NCBI GenBank assembly: GCA_040880485.1
Contig: JBBDIJ010000021.1
Coordinates: 3,950-67,949 of the forward strand
From: JBBDIJ01 sp040880485
Lineage (GTDB): Bacteria; Bacteroidota; Rhodothermia; Balneolales; Balneolaceae
Direction of reading: 5' to 3'
DNA: 64,000 bases
Part shown: positions 55,641-63,883 of the stretch, piece by piece
How the letters are laid out: the number at the start of each line of letters is the position of its first letter
Position numbering within the stretch: position 1 is the first letter of the stretch
The notes under the pieces: generated by a model
The model's database searches: none
Told to the model about the DNA's origin: nothing
The model's input: only the letters and a program-made list of their open reading frames with translations
Program-made: the position numbers and the translations under genes

Positions 55641-56597
55641 TTGGAAACTACCCTGACTGTCTGGTTACTGTTCAATCTCTTTATCCTGATCATGTTGATG
55701 GTAGATCTCCTGGTTTTCAACCGAAAACCTCATGAGATCACCATAAAGGAGAGCCTCATCTGGACCGCGGTCTGGATTACCCTTGCCATCATATTCGGAT
55801 TTGGCCTCTACTTCTTTGCTGATCCCAAGACGTCACTTGACTACTTTACTGGATATCTGATCGAGAAGTCTCTGAGTATAGACAACATCTTTGTCTTTCT
55901 GCTCATCTTCTCCTGGTTTGGGGTTGAATCAAGGTATCAGCATAAAGTCCTTTTCTGGGGTATTTTGGGGGCTCTTGTATTCCGGCTGATCTTTATTTTT
56001 CTGGGCGTAGCACTCATTAACCAGTTTCACTGGGTCATCTATGTATTCGGTGCGTTTCTGGTCTTCACCGGCATCAAAATGGGCATACAGAAGGAGAGGA
56101 AAGTTAGCCCCGACCAAAACCCGGCACTCAAGCTGGTAAAACGATTCATACCGGTTACAAAGCAATATCATGGAGAGAAATTCTTCATCAGAATCCGTGG
56201 CCGGCTGGTCGCAACACCCATGTTTGTAGTTCTTGTCGTCATCGAATCGACCGATGTCGTCTTTGCCGTCGACTCCATACCTGCAATCATGGCGATAACA
56301 CGTGATCCGTTTATTATTTACAGCGCCAACGCCTTTGCGATCCTCGGCCTCAGGGCTCTCTATTTCGCTCTGGCCGGACTGATGAGGCTCTTTCACTATC
56401 TGCACTACGGCCTCTCTTTGATTCTGGTCTATGTGGGAGTAAAGATGATGATCGAAGGGTTCTATCATATTCCCACTCTCGTCTCCATGCTCTTTATTCT
56501 GGGTACGCTCTCCATTTCTGTTCTGATCTCCATCAAGTTTCCGAAAGAGGATTCCGAACTCCCTGAGCCCCCAAAATCGGACAGGGAACAAGAGTGA
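55641..56597 (+). CDS. TerC-family membrane protein (Alx-like)
   Basis: 318 residues with about eight to nine membrane helices. The family motifs DYFTGYLIEKSLSIDNIFVFLLIFSWFGV and VVLVVIESTDVVFAVDSIPAIMAITRDPFIIYSANAFAILGLRALYF contain the two conserved acidic (E/D) sites proposed to bind metal. Family members export Mn2+ or protect against tellurite. TTG 55641 is used as start; the next codons fit the family. It follows oxyR by 27 bases, suggesting a shared peroxide/metal role. A bidirectional terminator follows. Confidence 0.92.
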   Translation: METTLTVWLLFNLFILIMLMVDLLVFNRKPHEITIKESLIWTAVWITLAIIFGFGLYFFADPKTSLDYFTGYLIEKSLSIDNIFVFLLIFSWFGVESRYQHKVLFWGILGALVFRLIFIFLGVALINQFHWVIYVFGAFLVFTGIKMGIQKERKVSPDQNPALKLVKRFIPVTKQYHGEKFFIRIRGRLVATPMFVVLVVIESTDVVFAVDSIPAIMAITRDPFIIYSANAFAILGLRALYFALAGLMRLFHYLHYGLSLILVYVGVKMMIEGFYHIPTLVSMLFILGTLSISVLISIKFPKEDSELPEPPKSDREQE

Positions 56598-56650
56598 ATG
56601 GAAGTACCCGAGATCCCACTGGACGGAAGAGCCAAACAGAAGATCTGCAT

Positions 56651-56688
56651 AAAAAAACCCCGTGTTCCGAAAGGAGCACGGGGTTTTT
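56651..56688. terminator. Bidirectional terminator between terC and groEL
   Basis: An 11-base stem with one G-T wobble and a GAAA tetraloop, flanked by an A-run (56651-56657) on the left and a T-run (56684-56688) on the right. It can stop terC on the plus strand and groEL on the minus strand. Confidence 0.92.
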
Positions 56689-56719
56689 CATTACGTCTGA
56701 ATAGAGATTCAGAGAGGGG

Positions 56720-58390
56720 TCAGAAGTCCATTCCGCCCATGCCTCCCATTCCACCCATTCCTCCAGGCATTCCGCCGGGTGCACCACCACCGTTATCGTC
56801 GCCATCTTTGGAGGGTTTCTCCGAGATCACCGCTTCGGTGGTCAACAGAAGCGAAGCAACGGATGCAGCGTTCTCCAGAGCGGTTCTGGCCACTTTGGTC
56901 GGATCGATGACTCCGGCCTTGATCAGATCCTCATAGGTTTCGGTCTGCGCGTTGTAGCCATAGGCATCCTTGCCGGCCAGTACTTTCTGTACCACGATTG
57001 AGCCTTCCACCCCTGCATTGTTCGAAATGGCTCTCAGTGGTGCCTGAAGTGCGCGGCGAACGATTTCGTAGCCAACCTGCTCGTCAGGGTTGTCACTCTT
57101 AAGAGAGTCAAGGCCCTTGAGTGCACGAAGGAATGCTACTCCCCCACCGGGTATGATTCCCTCTTCAACAGCGGCACGAGTAGCGTGCAGTGCATCTTCA
57201 ACCCGCGCTTTCTTCTCTTTCATCTCTACCTCGGATGCAGCTCCTACATAGATCACTGCCACACCACCACTCAACTTCGCCAGACGCTCCTGGAGCTTCT
57301 CGCGGTCGTAGTCCGATGTTGTATTTTCGATCTGTGATTTGATCTGATTGATCCGGGCTTTGATATCACTATCCTTGCCTTTTCCACCTACAACCGTAGT
57401 GTTGTCCTTGTCGATTGAGATGCTGTCGGATTGTCCAAGGAAGTCGAGTGTCGCGTTCTCCAGCTTATAACCGCGCTCTTCGCTGATGACGGTTCCACCA
57501 GTAAGAATGGCGATATCTTCGAGCATCGCTTTACGACGATCTCCGAATCCCGGAGCTTTCACTGCGGCAATCTTCAGAGAGCCACGAAGCTTGTTTACCA
57601 CCAGAGTGGCCAGCGCTTCGCCCTCCACATCTTCGGCGATAATCAGCAGTGGCCTGCCGGTTTGAATCACTTTCTCCAGGACAGGTAGCAGATCCTTCAT
57701 GTTAGAGATCTTCTTGTCGAAGATCAGGATGTAGGGCTCTTCCAGCTCTGCGGTCATCTTCTCGCTGTCGGTCACAAAGTAGGGCGAAAGATATCCGCGA
57801 TCGAACTGCATTCCCTCTACAGTATCCAGATAGGTCTCGGTGCTTTTCGCTTCCTCAACGGTAATAACACCATCCTTGCCTACTTTTTCGAAAGCGGAAG
57901 CGATGTTGCCCCCGATCTCCTTGTCTCCATTGGAAGAGATAGTGGCTACCTGCTTAATGCTTTCAGGGTTGTCCTGTACGCTTTTGCTGATCTTCCGCAA
58001 TTCGGACACCACAGACTTGACCGCCTGGTCGATTCCGCGCTTCAGATCCATCGGGTTGGCACCCGCTGTAACGTTTTTCAATCCTGTGCCTATGATCGAC
58101 TGCGCAAGGACGGTAGCCGTGGTGGTACCATCTCCGGCGTTGTCGGCCGTTCTGGAAGCCACCTCACGCACCATCTGTGCGCCCATGTTCTCCACTTTAT
58201 CGGCCAGTTCAATCTCCTTGGCTACAGTCACACCATCTTTTGTGACGACAGGTGCACCGAACGACTTTTCGATGACCACATTGCGGCCACGAGGGCCCAG
58301 GGTTACTTTCACAGCGTTCGCCAGTTTGTCTACGCCACGCTTCAGTGCATCCCTTGCTTCAGAATTATAATGTATCAGTTTAGCTGACAT
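56720..58390 (-). CDS. groL: Chaperonin GroEL
   Basis: 60-kDa chaperonin, 556 residues. Motifs are VKVTLGPRGRNVVIEKSFGAPVVTKDGVTVAKEIEL, AGDGTTTATVLAQSII, the apical-domain segment MQFDRGYLSPYFVTDSEK, EEGIIPGGGVAFLRAL, and a C-terminal GGM-rich tail (GGMGGMGGMGGMDF). groES lies 53 bases upstream. No CIRCE (HrcA) inverted repeat was seen in front of the pair, so regulation is probably through another heat-shock factor. Confidence 0.98.
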   Translation of the reverse strand: MSAKLIHYNSEARDALKRGVDKLANAVKVTLGPRGRNVVIEKSFGAPVVTKDGVTVAKEIELADKVENMGAQMVREVASRTADNAGDGTTTATVLAQSIIGTGLKNVTAGANPMDLKRGIDQAVKSVVSELRKISKSVQDNPESIKQVATISSNGDKEIGGNIASAFEKVGKDGVITVEEAKSTETYLDTVEGMQFDRGYLSPYFVTDSEKMTAELEEPYILIFDKKISNMKDLLPVLEKVIQTGRPLLIIAEDVEGEALATLVVNKLRGSLKIAAVKAPGFGDRRKAMLEDIAILTGGTVISEERGYKLENATLDFLGQSDSISIDKDNTTVVGGKGKDSDIKARINQIKSQIENTTSDYDREKLQERLAKLSGGVAVIYVGAASEVEMKEKKARVEDALHATRAAVEEGIIPGGGVAFLRALKGLDSLKSDNPDEQVGYEIVRRALQAPLRAISNNAGVEGSIVVQKVLAGKDAYGYNAQTETYEDLIKAGVIDPTKVARTALENAASVASLLLTTEAVISEKPSKDGDDNGGGAPGGMPGGMGGMGGMGGMDF

Positions 58391-58443
58391 AATCTTGTCT
58401 GTTGGTTAGATTCAGGTTCATTCAGTTTTTCTTCGATAACGGG

Positions 58444-58731
58444 TTAGCCTACAATGCCGAGGATATCGGCTTCCCTCATGATCAGGTACTCTTCTCCGTC
58501 CAGAGTGATTTCGGTACCGGAATACTTTCCATAGAGAATCTGGTCGCCGGCTTTCACGGACATTTCCACTTTGGTTCCGTTCTCCACTTTTCCAGGGCCG
58601 GCAGCCACAACAGATCCGCGTTGAGGTTTCTCTTTTGCCGTGTCGGGTATAATAATTCCGGATTCTGTTTTCTCTTCAGCCGGATCCGGACGAACCAGAA
58701 CACGATCACTCAGAGGTTTGATCTTTGCCAT
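58444..58731 (-). CDS. groS: Co-chaperonin GroES
   Basis: 95 residues. Caps the GroEL ring. Motifs are KPLSDRVLVRPDPAEEKTESGIIIPDTAKEKPQRGSVVAAGPG, the mobile loop, and GDQILYGKYSGTEITLDGEEYLIMREADILGIVG. First gene of groSL. The 239 bases before it (58732-58970) show no further gene. Confidence 0.97.
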   Translation of the reverse strand: MAKIKPLSDRVLVRPDPAEEKTESGIIIPDTAKEKPQRGSVVAAGPGKVENGTKVEMSVKAGDQILYGKYSGTEITLDGEEYLIMREADILGIVG

Positions 58732-58970
58732 TGGATGACTCCTTGCTTGTTTCTCGTTTCAGTTTAAGATATTGGTGCCAAAACCTGCGTTGCCGCAATC
58801 GGCAAACTCATTGGCAGCTGGCCTTTCTTGTGATTCTCAATATTGTCCACAAGCTGGCCGGCCACTTTCGGTACTCTATGTGCAAGTACCATACCAAAAC
58901 TCCCAAAAGATCAGATTATACCCCTGCCCCTGTTTTTTGAATCCTTAATCTACCTTTCGTGGTCGTTTTT

Positions 58971-59756
58971 TCAGTGAAGGGTGCCAAGTTGTTCCAGGCG
59001 TGCTGTCAACTTTTCATACATTCGGGGGGGCCAAGCCTCCGGCCTGTCATGAAAATTAAACTCCGGCAGGTTTGGTAAGTCGCCAAGAGGTTTCAGGGCA
59101 TTACTCAGTTTTTTGCGCCTCTGCTGAAACGCGGTGCGTACCACACGTTTCAAATTATCGTCTGAACAGTTTAGGGATGGTCTGTCGAAAAAGAGGCGAA
59201 CGACACTACTTGTCACAGCGGGAGGGGGTATAAAAGCACCTGGAGGCACATCAAAAAGAATTTCCGGCCGGCTCATGAGTTGCAGTTGTACCGAAAGTAT
59301 ACCATAGGTTCTGGAACCGTGATCCGCTACGATTCGCTCCGCAACTTCTTTCTGCATCATGACCACGGCGCTCTTCAGGCGGTCTCTCATAGAGAGCAGA
59401 GCGAAAAGTATCTGGCTTGTAATATAATAGGGAAGATTCCCAACCACATGCGCTCTCTCTCCCCGCTCAAATCCCAGCAGCAGCTCATCTGCATTGAGCT
59501 CCAGAATATCCCCCTGAATCAAATCGATACCCGGAAACTTCTCCCTGAGCAGGGAAACCGCACGTCGATCGATCTCTACCGCCCTGAAACGACTGTATTT
59601 ATGAATCAATTCAGCTGTAAGAACTCCGGTGCCCGGGCCAACCTCCAGTACCGTATCTCCCGGTTCTGCCGGTACGGCTTCAGCTATCCTCCTGGTTACT
59701 GAAGGATCATTAAGAAAATGTTGCCCCAGGCTCTTTTTCGGTCTGATGTGCTCCAT
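58971..59756 (-). CDS. rsmA: 16S rRNA (adenine 1518/1519-N6,N6)-dimethyltransferase
   Basis: 261 residues. Methylates two adjacent adenines near the 3' end of 16S rRNA. Motifs are KKSLGQHFLNDPSVTRRI, LEVGPGTGVLTAELI (SAM site), IQGDILELN, VVGNLPYYITSQILFALL (catalytic NLPY), MMQKEVAERI, and the C-terminal FNFHDRPEAWPPRMYEKL. Divergent from ald. Confidence 0.96.
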   Translation of the reverse strand: MEHIRPKKSLGQHFLNDPSVTRRIAEAVPAEPGDTVLEVGPGTGVLTAELIHKYSRFRAVEIDRRAVSLLREKFPGIDLIQGDILELNADELLLGFERGERAHVVGNLPYYITSQILFALLSMRDRLKSAVVMMQKEVAERIVADHGSRTYGILSVQLQLMSRPEILFDVPPGAFIPPPAVTSSVVRLFFDRPSLNCSDDNLKRVVRTAFQQRRKKLSNALKPLGDLPNLPEFNFHDRPEAWPPRMYEKLTARLEQLGTLH

Positions 59757-59914
59757 ACGAGCCTCTGCCGGGAAAAGCGTCTTGTCTTCCCTGCAGTTTT
59801 CATTAGATTGTATTCAACTTGTGCCGCTGCCAGCCATATCTGGATGGTAGCGGATTGAACCGGTATGATACGACCTACAACACTAATTTGCCCACCGGGT
59901 ATGACCTTCTGCCG

Positions 59915-61129
59915 ATGGATCTGAATCCGCTCGATACCGAACAGATCGGGATCAAAACTCTCGAAAAACGACTCATGAAGTCCGATGCGGCTGTTTCGCT
60001 GAAAATCGGGCTGCCGAAAGAGATCTCCCCCGATGAAATGCGCCTCTCACTTACACCGGGTGGGGTCTCAATACTGAGAGCAAACAACCACGAAGTCTAT
60101 TTCGAAAAAGGCGCGGGGCTGGATGCGAGGTTCGAAGACAGCGAATATACCGAAGCGGGTGCAGAACTGGTGTACAGTGCCGAACAACTCTACAAAAAAT
60201 CGGAATTCATTTTAAAGGTCGCTCCACCGGACGAAAAGGAGATCGCCATCATGAATCCCGGCCAGATTCTGTTGTCGGCCCTGCATCTTGGAAACATGAC
60301 CGAAAGCCGTATTCGAAAATTGATGGAGAAGGGAATATCAGCCATCGCTTATGAGTTTATTCGAAGCGAAGACCATGAATTTCCTATCGTTCGAATGATG
60401 CATGAGATTACCGGGTCCCTTTCCGTTCAGATCGCCGCACACCATCTGGAGAATGGCAGCGAAGGACAGGGAGTGATGCTTGGTGGAATTTCGGGAATTC
60501 CACCGGCCACTGTCGTCATCCTCGGAGCGGGAATCATCGGAGAGTATGCAGCAAGAACAGCTCTCGGTTACGGAGCTCAGGTCTTTATGTTGGATAACGA
60601 CCTCGCACGGCTGCGCCGGATGGAAAATGCTTTAGATCGAAGAATCATCACGGCCACTGCCAACCCTCAATACCTCTCCTCGGCTTTGAGATTTGCCGAC
60701 GTTGTGATCGGGGCAGCGATGACCGAAGGTGAGCGTGCACCCTGCCTAGTCACCGAAGCGATGGTCTCCGGCATGAAGGATCGAAGCGTAGTGGTTGATA
60801 CTGTAATCGATCAGGGTGGGTGCATTGCGACCAGCCGTCCGACTACTCATTCGGAACCCACTTTTGTCCGCCATGGGGTCATTCACTACTGTGTTCCCAA
60901 CATCCCCTCGAACGTTGCACGTACAGCAACACATGCACTGAACAATGTATTGGTCCCCTATCTCCTGGCCATCGGCGATTCAGGTGGCATCAGCTCCTGT
61001 ATATGGCAGAATACCGCACTTCGAAACGGCCTCTACATCTACAAGAACCACCTGACCAAGAAACTCCTCTCTACCCAGTTCGGTATTCCCTACCGGGAAA
61101 TTGAAGCCCTCATCACCTCCCGCATCTGA
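59915..61129 (+). CDS. ald: Alanine dehydrogenase
   Basis: 404 residues from ATG 59915 (MDLNPLDTEQIGIKTLEKRL); a longer frame from 59819 has no family support. It interconverts alanine and pyruvate with NAD. Motifs are KIGLPKEISPDEMRLSLTPGGVSIL, FILKVAPPDEKE (substrate lysine region), MMHEITGSLSVQIAAHHLE, the Rossmann GAGIIGEYAARTALGYGAQVFMLD, and VVDTVIDQGGCIATSRPTTHSEPTFVRHGVIHYCVPNIPSNVARTATHAL. The N-terminal 50-residue extension is usual in Bacteroidota-type enzymes. The stop is next to the transposase remnant. Confidence 0.94.
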   Translation: MDLNPLDTEQIGIKTLEKRLMKSDAAVSLKIGLPKEISPDEMRLSLTPGGVSILRANNHEVYFEKGAGLDARFEDSEYTEAGAELVYSAEQLYKKSEFILKVAPPDEKEIAIMNPGQILLSALHLGNMTESRIRKLMEKGISAIAYEFIRSEDHEFPIVRMMHEITGSLSVQIAAHHLENGSEGQGVMLGGISGIPPATVVILGAGIIGEYAARTALGYGAQVFMLDNDLARLRRMENALDRRIITATANPQYLSSALRFADVVIGAAMTEGERAPCLVTEAMVSGMKDRSVVVDTVIDQGGCIATSRPTTHSEPTFVRHGVIHYCVPNIPSNVARTATHALNNVLVPYLLAIGDSGGISSCIWQNTALRNGLYIYKNHLTKKLLSTQFGIPYREIEALITSRI

Positions 61130-61403
61130 TACGAAGGATCTGCAAACAGCCCGGCCGGCTGTAGTAGGTTGACGGAGCAATCGGCAGTACCGCTACCAGC
61201 TTTTTGAGCTGGTGATTCTCCTCCTCGAGCTGTCGAAGAAGGCGAAGCTCGGAGGTCCCAAGCCGGCCGTACTTTTTCTTGTAGTTGTAGAAGGTGGCGT
61301 CGCTGATGCCCATCTTCCGACAGACCTCCCCGACCTTGGTTCCCGTCTCGGCCTGATCCAAGGCGAAGATGATTTGAGCTTCGGTAAATTTGGATTTTTC
61401 CAT
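61113..61403 (-). pseudogene. IS3-family transposase remnant (orfA fused to a scrap of orfB)
   Basis: The first 64 codons from ATG 61403 are a typical IS3 orfA (HTH_Tnp_1): KFTEAQIIFALDQAETGTKVGEVCRKMGISDATFYNYKKKYG, then SELRLLRQLEEENHQLKKLVA. Instead of the rest of orfA the frame jumps to LPIAPSTYYSRP, which belongs to the start of IS3 orfB, and then ends. So an internal deletion joined orfA to orfB and the rest of orfB with the DDE domain is missing. The last codons overlap the end of ald by 17 bases, where the frame simply runs on. Confidence 0.85.
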
Positions 61404-61483
61404 GGCAGTTTGCTTTGATTAAAAGTAGCAAAACCGCCCGTTTTCTCTATTTTAGATTGGCTCAGTTTTAAGGGAGGAGGTCA
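61140..61483. mobile_element. Truncated IS3-family element
   Basis: The remnant includes the transposase pseudogene and the AT-rich leader up to about 61483, where the minus strand starts with TGACCTCCTCCC, a plausible left terminal repeat. No matching right end or target duplication was identified, so the boundaries are approximate. Confidence 0.5.
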
Positions 61484-61515
61484 ATGCTGACCGGCCAAGT
61501 TGACATCTTAATTCA

Positions 61516-61549
61516 TAAAAAAAAGAAAGCCAGTCAGACTTCCTTTCTT
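61516..61549 (-). terminator. Intrinsic terminator of the DoxX gene
   Basis: On the minus strand AAGAAAG (61549-61543) pairs with CTTTCTT (61529-61523), with inner AGTC/GACT pairing, followed by a T-run (61524-61517). It lies 30 bases after the DoxX stop. Confidence 0.8.
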
Positions 61550-61578
61550 AATCTTTATAGATCTATTCGGGGTTAAAA

Positions 61579-61992
61579 CTATTCAGCCTCTACTTTTCTG
61601 TTAAGAGCATTGCCTTTAAAAGCATATAACAGTGATACAGCAATGATCAGAACTTGAAATTCCATTCCTCGTCCGCCGTTATCTCCCATGTTTATAGAAC
61701 TCCAGCCAAATTGAGCATGTACCATAGCAATGGCTCCGATCATGACTGCCGTAAACATGATTCCTGCAATTCGAGTAGCCCATTCAGGACCAAATCCTCC
61801 CCAAAGCAGTAGTATTGCTCCACCTATTTCGACGGCTCCAAGCATAAGGACCATGAATACGGGCATTCCCATCATAGCTGCAACATCGCCAGCCATGGCT
61901 ACCTTGGGAAATCCGTGATAGATAAATATTGCTGCAAGTGAAAGCCTGGGTAACCAGTGTGCAATTCCTGAAAGTTTGTTTAATTGATTCAT
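61579..61992 (-). CDS. DoxX-family membrane protein
   Basis: 137 residues, four membrane helices. Family pattern LPRLSLAAIFIYHGFPKV, MLGAVEIGGAILLLWG, and MFTAVMIGAIAMVHAQFGWSS. DoxX proteins are small inner-membrane proteins linked to sulfur or redox chemistry and stress complexes. Last gene before the terminator; 81 bases after ccdA-like gene. The region has visibly lower G+C than the genes left of 61 kb. Confidence 0.88.
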   Translation of the reverse strand: MNQLNKLSGIAHWLPRLSLAAIFIYHGFPKVAMAGDVAAMMGMPVFMVLMLGAVEIGGAILLLWGGFGPEWATRIAGIMFTAVMIGAIAMVHAQFGWSSINMGDNGGRGMEFQVLIIAVSLLYAFKGNALNRKVEAE

Positions 61993-62073
61993 TTTTACTC
62001 CGATTTAGTTTGAGTTAAACGTTTAGTATTCAGACGATTCGAAGGTTTTAAATCTTACCTTTTAAACAAAATA

Positions 62074-62742
62074 TCAGATCAATATCATCTGATAATAGAT
62101 CACATAAGCTCCGGCCAGGATCAGTAAAATCCCGGTGATCATTTCCATATGAGGCAGAATTTTTCGCAGGTATTTCATGAAAAAGTCCCGGGCAAAAGTA
62201 GAAAGCAGAATAGCTGTAATCATCATAAGACTGATGCCCAGGAAGTAGGCAAAAATATAACTTCCACCTAATAGTATTGAAGGCGCTGCCAAAGCTTGTG
62301 TGGCGACAATCAGAAAGAGTGGAAAAAGACATCCTAAAGCCCCAATAGCATAAGCAATCCCAAATACAAAGGCTTCCCAAGACTCTGATTTGCTGCTTGT
62401 TTGATTTACATTCACTGAAAAAGTGACATTCTTACCGGCTACCATAAAACCACCTAAAATGATAAGTAAACCTCCCATGCCAATGGTGATCCATTTCATA
62501 TATGCCTTTAGAATTTGACTGGCTACAACGATTAAAATACCGGCAAGAGAATAGATCACTAAAATTCCCAATATGCTTAGTAAAGCCAGTTTGAGTCCCC
62601 TGCGTAGCTTAGCTGTTGTATTAGGATCTCCTTCGCTATGCCGGGAAATGTAGGCGACAATATACCCGGGCAGTAAAGCAACGGCACAGGGCGCGAAAAA
62701 GGCAACGACGCCTTGCAAGAAAGAGAAATAAATGAATTCCAT
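62074..62742 (-). CDS. CcdA/DsbD-type transmembrane thiol transporter
   Basis: 222 residues, six membrane helices. The two redox cysteines are in FFAPCAVALLPGY and AIGALGCLFPLFL, as in CcdA. It carries electrons from cytoplasmic thioredoxin across the inner membrane to a periplasmic thiol protein, presumably the TlpA-like product encoded 85 bases upstream. Low G+C context. Confidence 0.9.
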   Translation of the reverse strand: MEFIYFSFLQGVVAFFAPCAVALLPGYIVAYISRHSEGDPNTTAKLRRGLKLALLSILGILVIYSLAGILIVVASQILKAYMKWITIGMGGLLIILGGFMVAGKNVTFSVNVNQTSSKSESWEAFVFGIAYAIGALGCLFPLFLIVATQALAAPSILLGGSYIFAYFLGISLMMITAILLSTFARDFFMKYLRKILPHMEMITGILLILAGAYVIYYQMILI

Positions 62743-62827
62743 GTGTCTTAGTTACTTGTTATTAGTGTATTAATTATTTGGCAAGTTTTTATTCAAGAAT
62801 CCAAATAACCAATAACAGTTAACAATA

Positions 62828-63349
62828 TTAATTAACAAGGTCATCAAAGAGCTCCCTGTACTCATCCGCGCTGAGGGCCATTTTGTTTTTGCGAAAGGCG
62901 ATATTGCCTTCTTTATCTACCCCAACTGTAGTGGCTTGACTGTCTACATCATATTCCAGCATAATTTCCGGAAGTCCGCGGGTGACAGGAAAAGTGAAGC
63001 CTTTTTCTTCAGCTAAATTCCGCATAGTTTCATTGTCATCGGTTGGGTCAATTCCAATGGCTACCAGCGTCAGTTTGTCTTTATATTCGGGATATACCTC
63101 GGAAAGGACTGGCCAGTTTTGAGCACAAATGGGACACCATGAAGCGGTAAAATAGATAACAACCGGCTTATCGTTTTCAAGAGACTCTTGCAGGCTGATG
63201 GTTTCACCGGAAACAGTAGTAACCTCAAAATTGGGTGCTTTTTCAACGGTTTCAGCAACCTGAGAAGAGTCCGTTTTTTCATTCCCACAAGCTGAAATAA
63301 ACATACCGATAAATACTAAAACTGGTAATATTTTTGATATTTGACGCAT
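62828..63349 (-). CDS. TlpA/ResA-like thioredoxin lipoprotein
   Basis: 173 residues. Lipobox ISAC (Cys about residue 21), so it is membrane-anchored in the periplasm. AhpC/TSA-Redoxin fold with active site TASWCPICAQNWPVL (CPIC). Further segments are VVIYFTASW and AIGIDPTDDNETMRNLAEEKGFTFPVTRG (cis-Pro loop region). It likely receives electrons from the CcdA-type protein and reduces periplasmic disulfides or peroxides. It starts 15 bases after the upstream membrane protein. Confidence 0.9.
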   Translation of the reverse strand: MRQISKILPVLVFIGMFISACGNEKTDSSQVAETVEKAPNFEVTTVSGETISLQESLENDKPVVIYFTASWCPICAQNWPVLSEVYPEYKDKLTLVAIGIDPTDDNETMRNLAEEKGFTFPVTRGLPEIMLEYDVDSQATTVGVDKEGNIAFRKNKMALSADEYRELFDDLVN

Positions 63350-63364
63350 TGATTTTTTTCTTAA

Positions 63365-63871
63365 TTAAGATTTAGTTCTATAGATGTTTCTATTGGATGT
63401 AATCTTACGTTCTTTTTGAGAAATAAACCTTCCGGCTAAAAATCCCAGAGTGGCTCCATAAAAAATATGTACCGCAGCAGTCATAATCAGGTAATCTATG
63501 CTTGAAGACAGATAAAGCGGATGATCGCTTTCGAGTAGTTGAGCATTTCCAATTCCAAAAAATCCCCATCCAATTATCGGGCTGTAAACCACCATCATAA
63601 ATAGCCATAGAACCAGGGCAAATATGATGGCAGTAAAGGCAGTAAAGTTCTTTTCAAAAGTATAAACAAATACCAAGGCCCAAAGAGTGCCATAACTGTA
63701 GTGCACTAAAAGGGAAAGGTAGTGTTGATCGATTCCCAGATTATATAAAAAAGCTGCTGCCGGATGAATATTGGTTGGAGCAATCCCAAATATTATCATG
63801 ATGAGGTTCATTCCAAGATCCATGGCAAAAGTAGCAGCAATTCCAATAAGGATGGTTTTAATCCATTTCAT
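63365..63871 (-). CDS. Unknown integral membrane protein, YagU-like layout
   Basis: 168 residues with four to five membrane helices. Two similar segments, VHYSYGTLWALVF and VHIFYGATLGFLAG, suggest an internal repeat and resemble the His-x-x-Tyr-Gly pattern of small YagU/DUF1440-like membrane proteins; this is weak. Gene order membrane protein, TlpA-like, CcdA, DoxX on one strand with short gaps suggests one unit. Confidence 0.65.
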   Translation of the reverse strand: MKWIKTILIGIAATFAMDLGMNLIMIIFGIAPTNIHPAAAFLYNLGIDQHYLSLLVHYSYGTLWALVFVYTFEKNFTAFTAIIFALVLWLFMMVVYSPIIGWGFFGIGNAQLLESDHPLYLSSSIDYLIMTAAVHIFYGATLGFLAGRFISQKERKITSNRNIYRTKS

Positions 63872-63883
63872 AACATGTTTAAA

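Noticed and set aside
58732..58970. Search for a CIRCE element upstream of groES
   Set aside because: No TTAGCACTC-N9-GAGTGCTAA-like repeat is visible.
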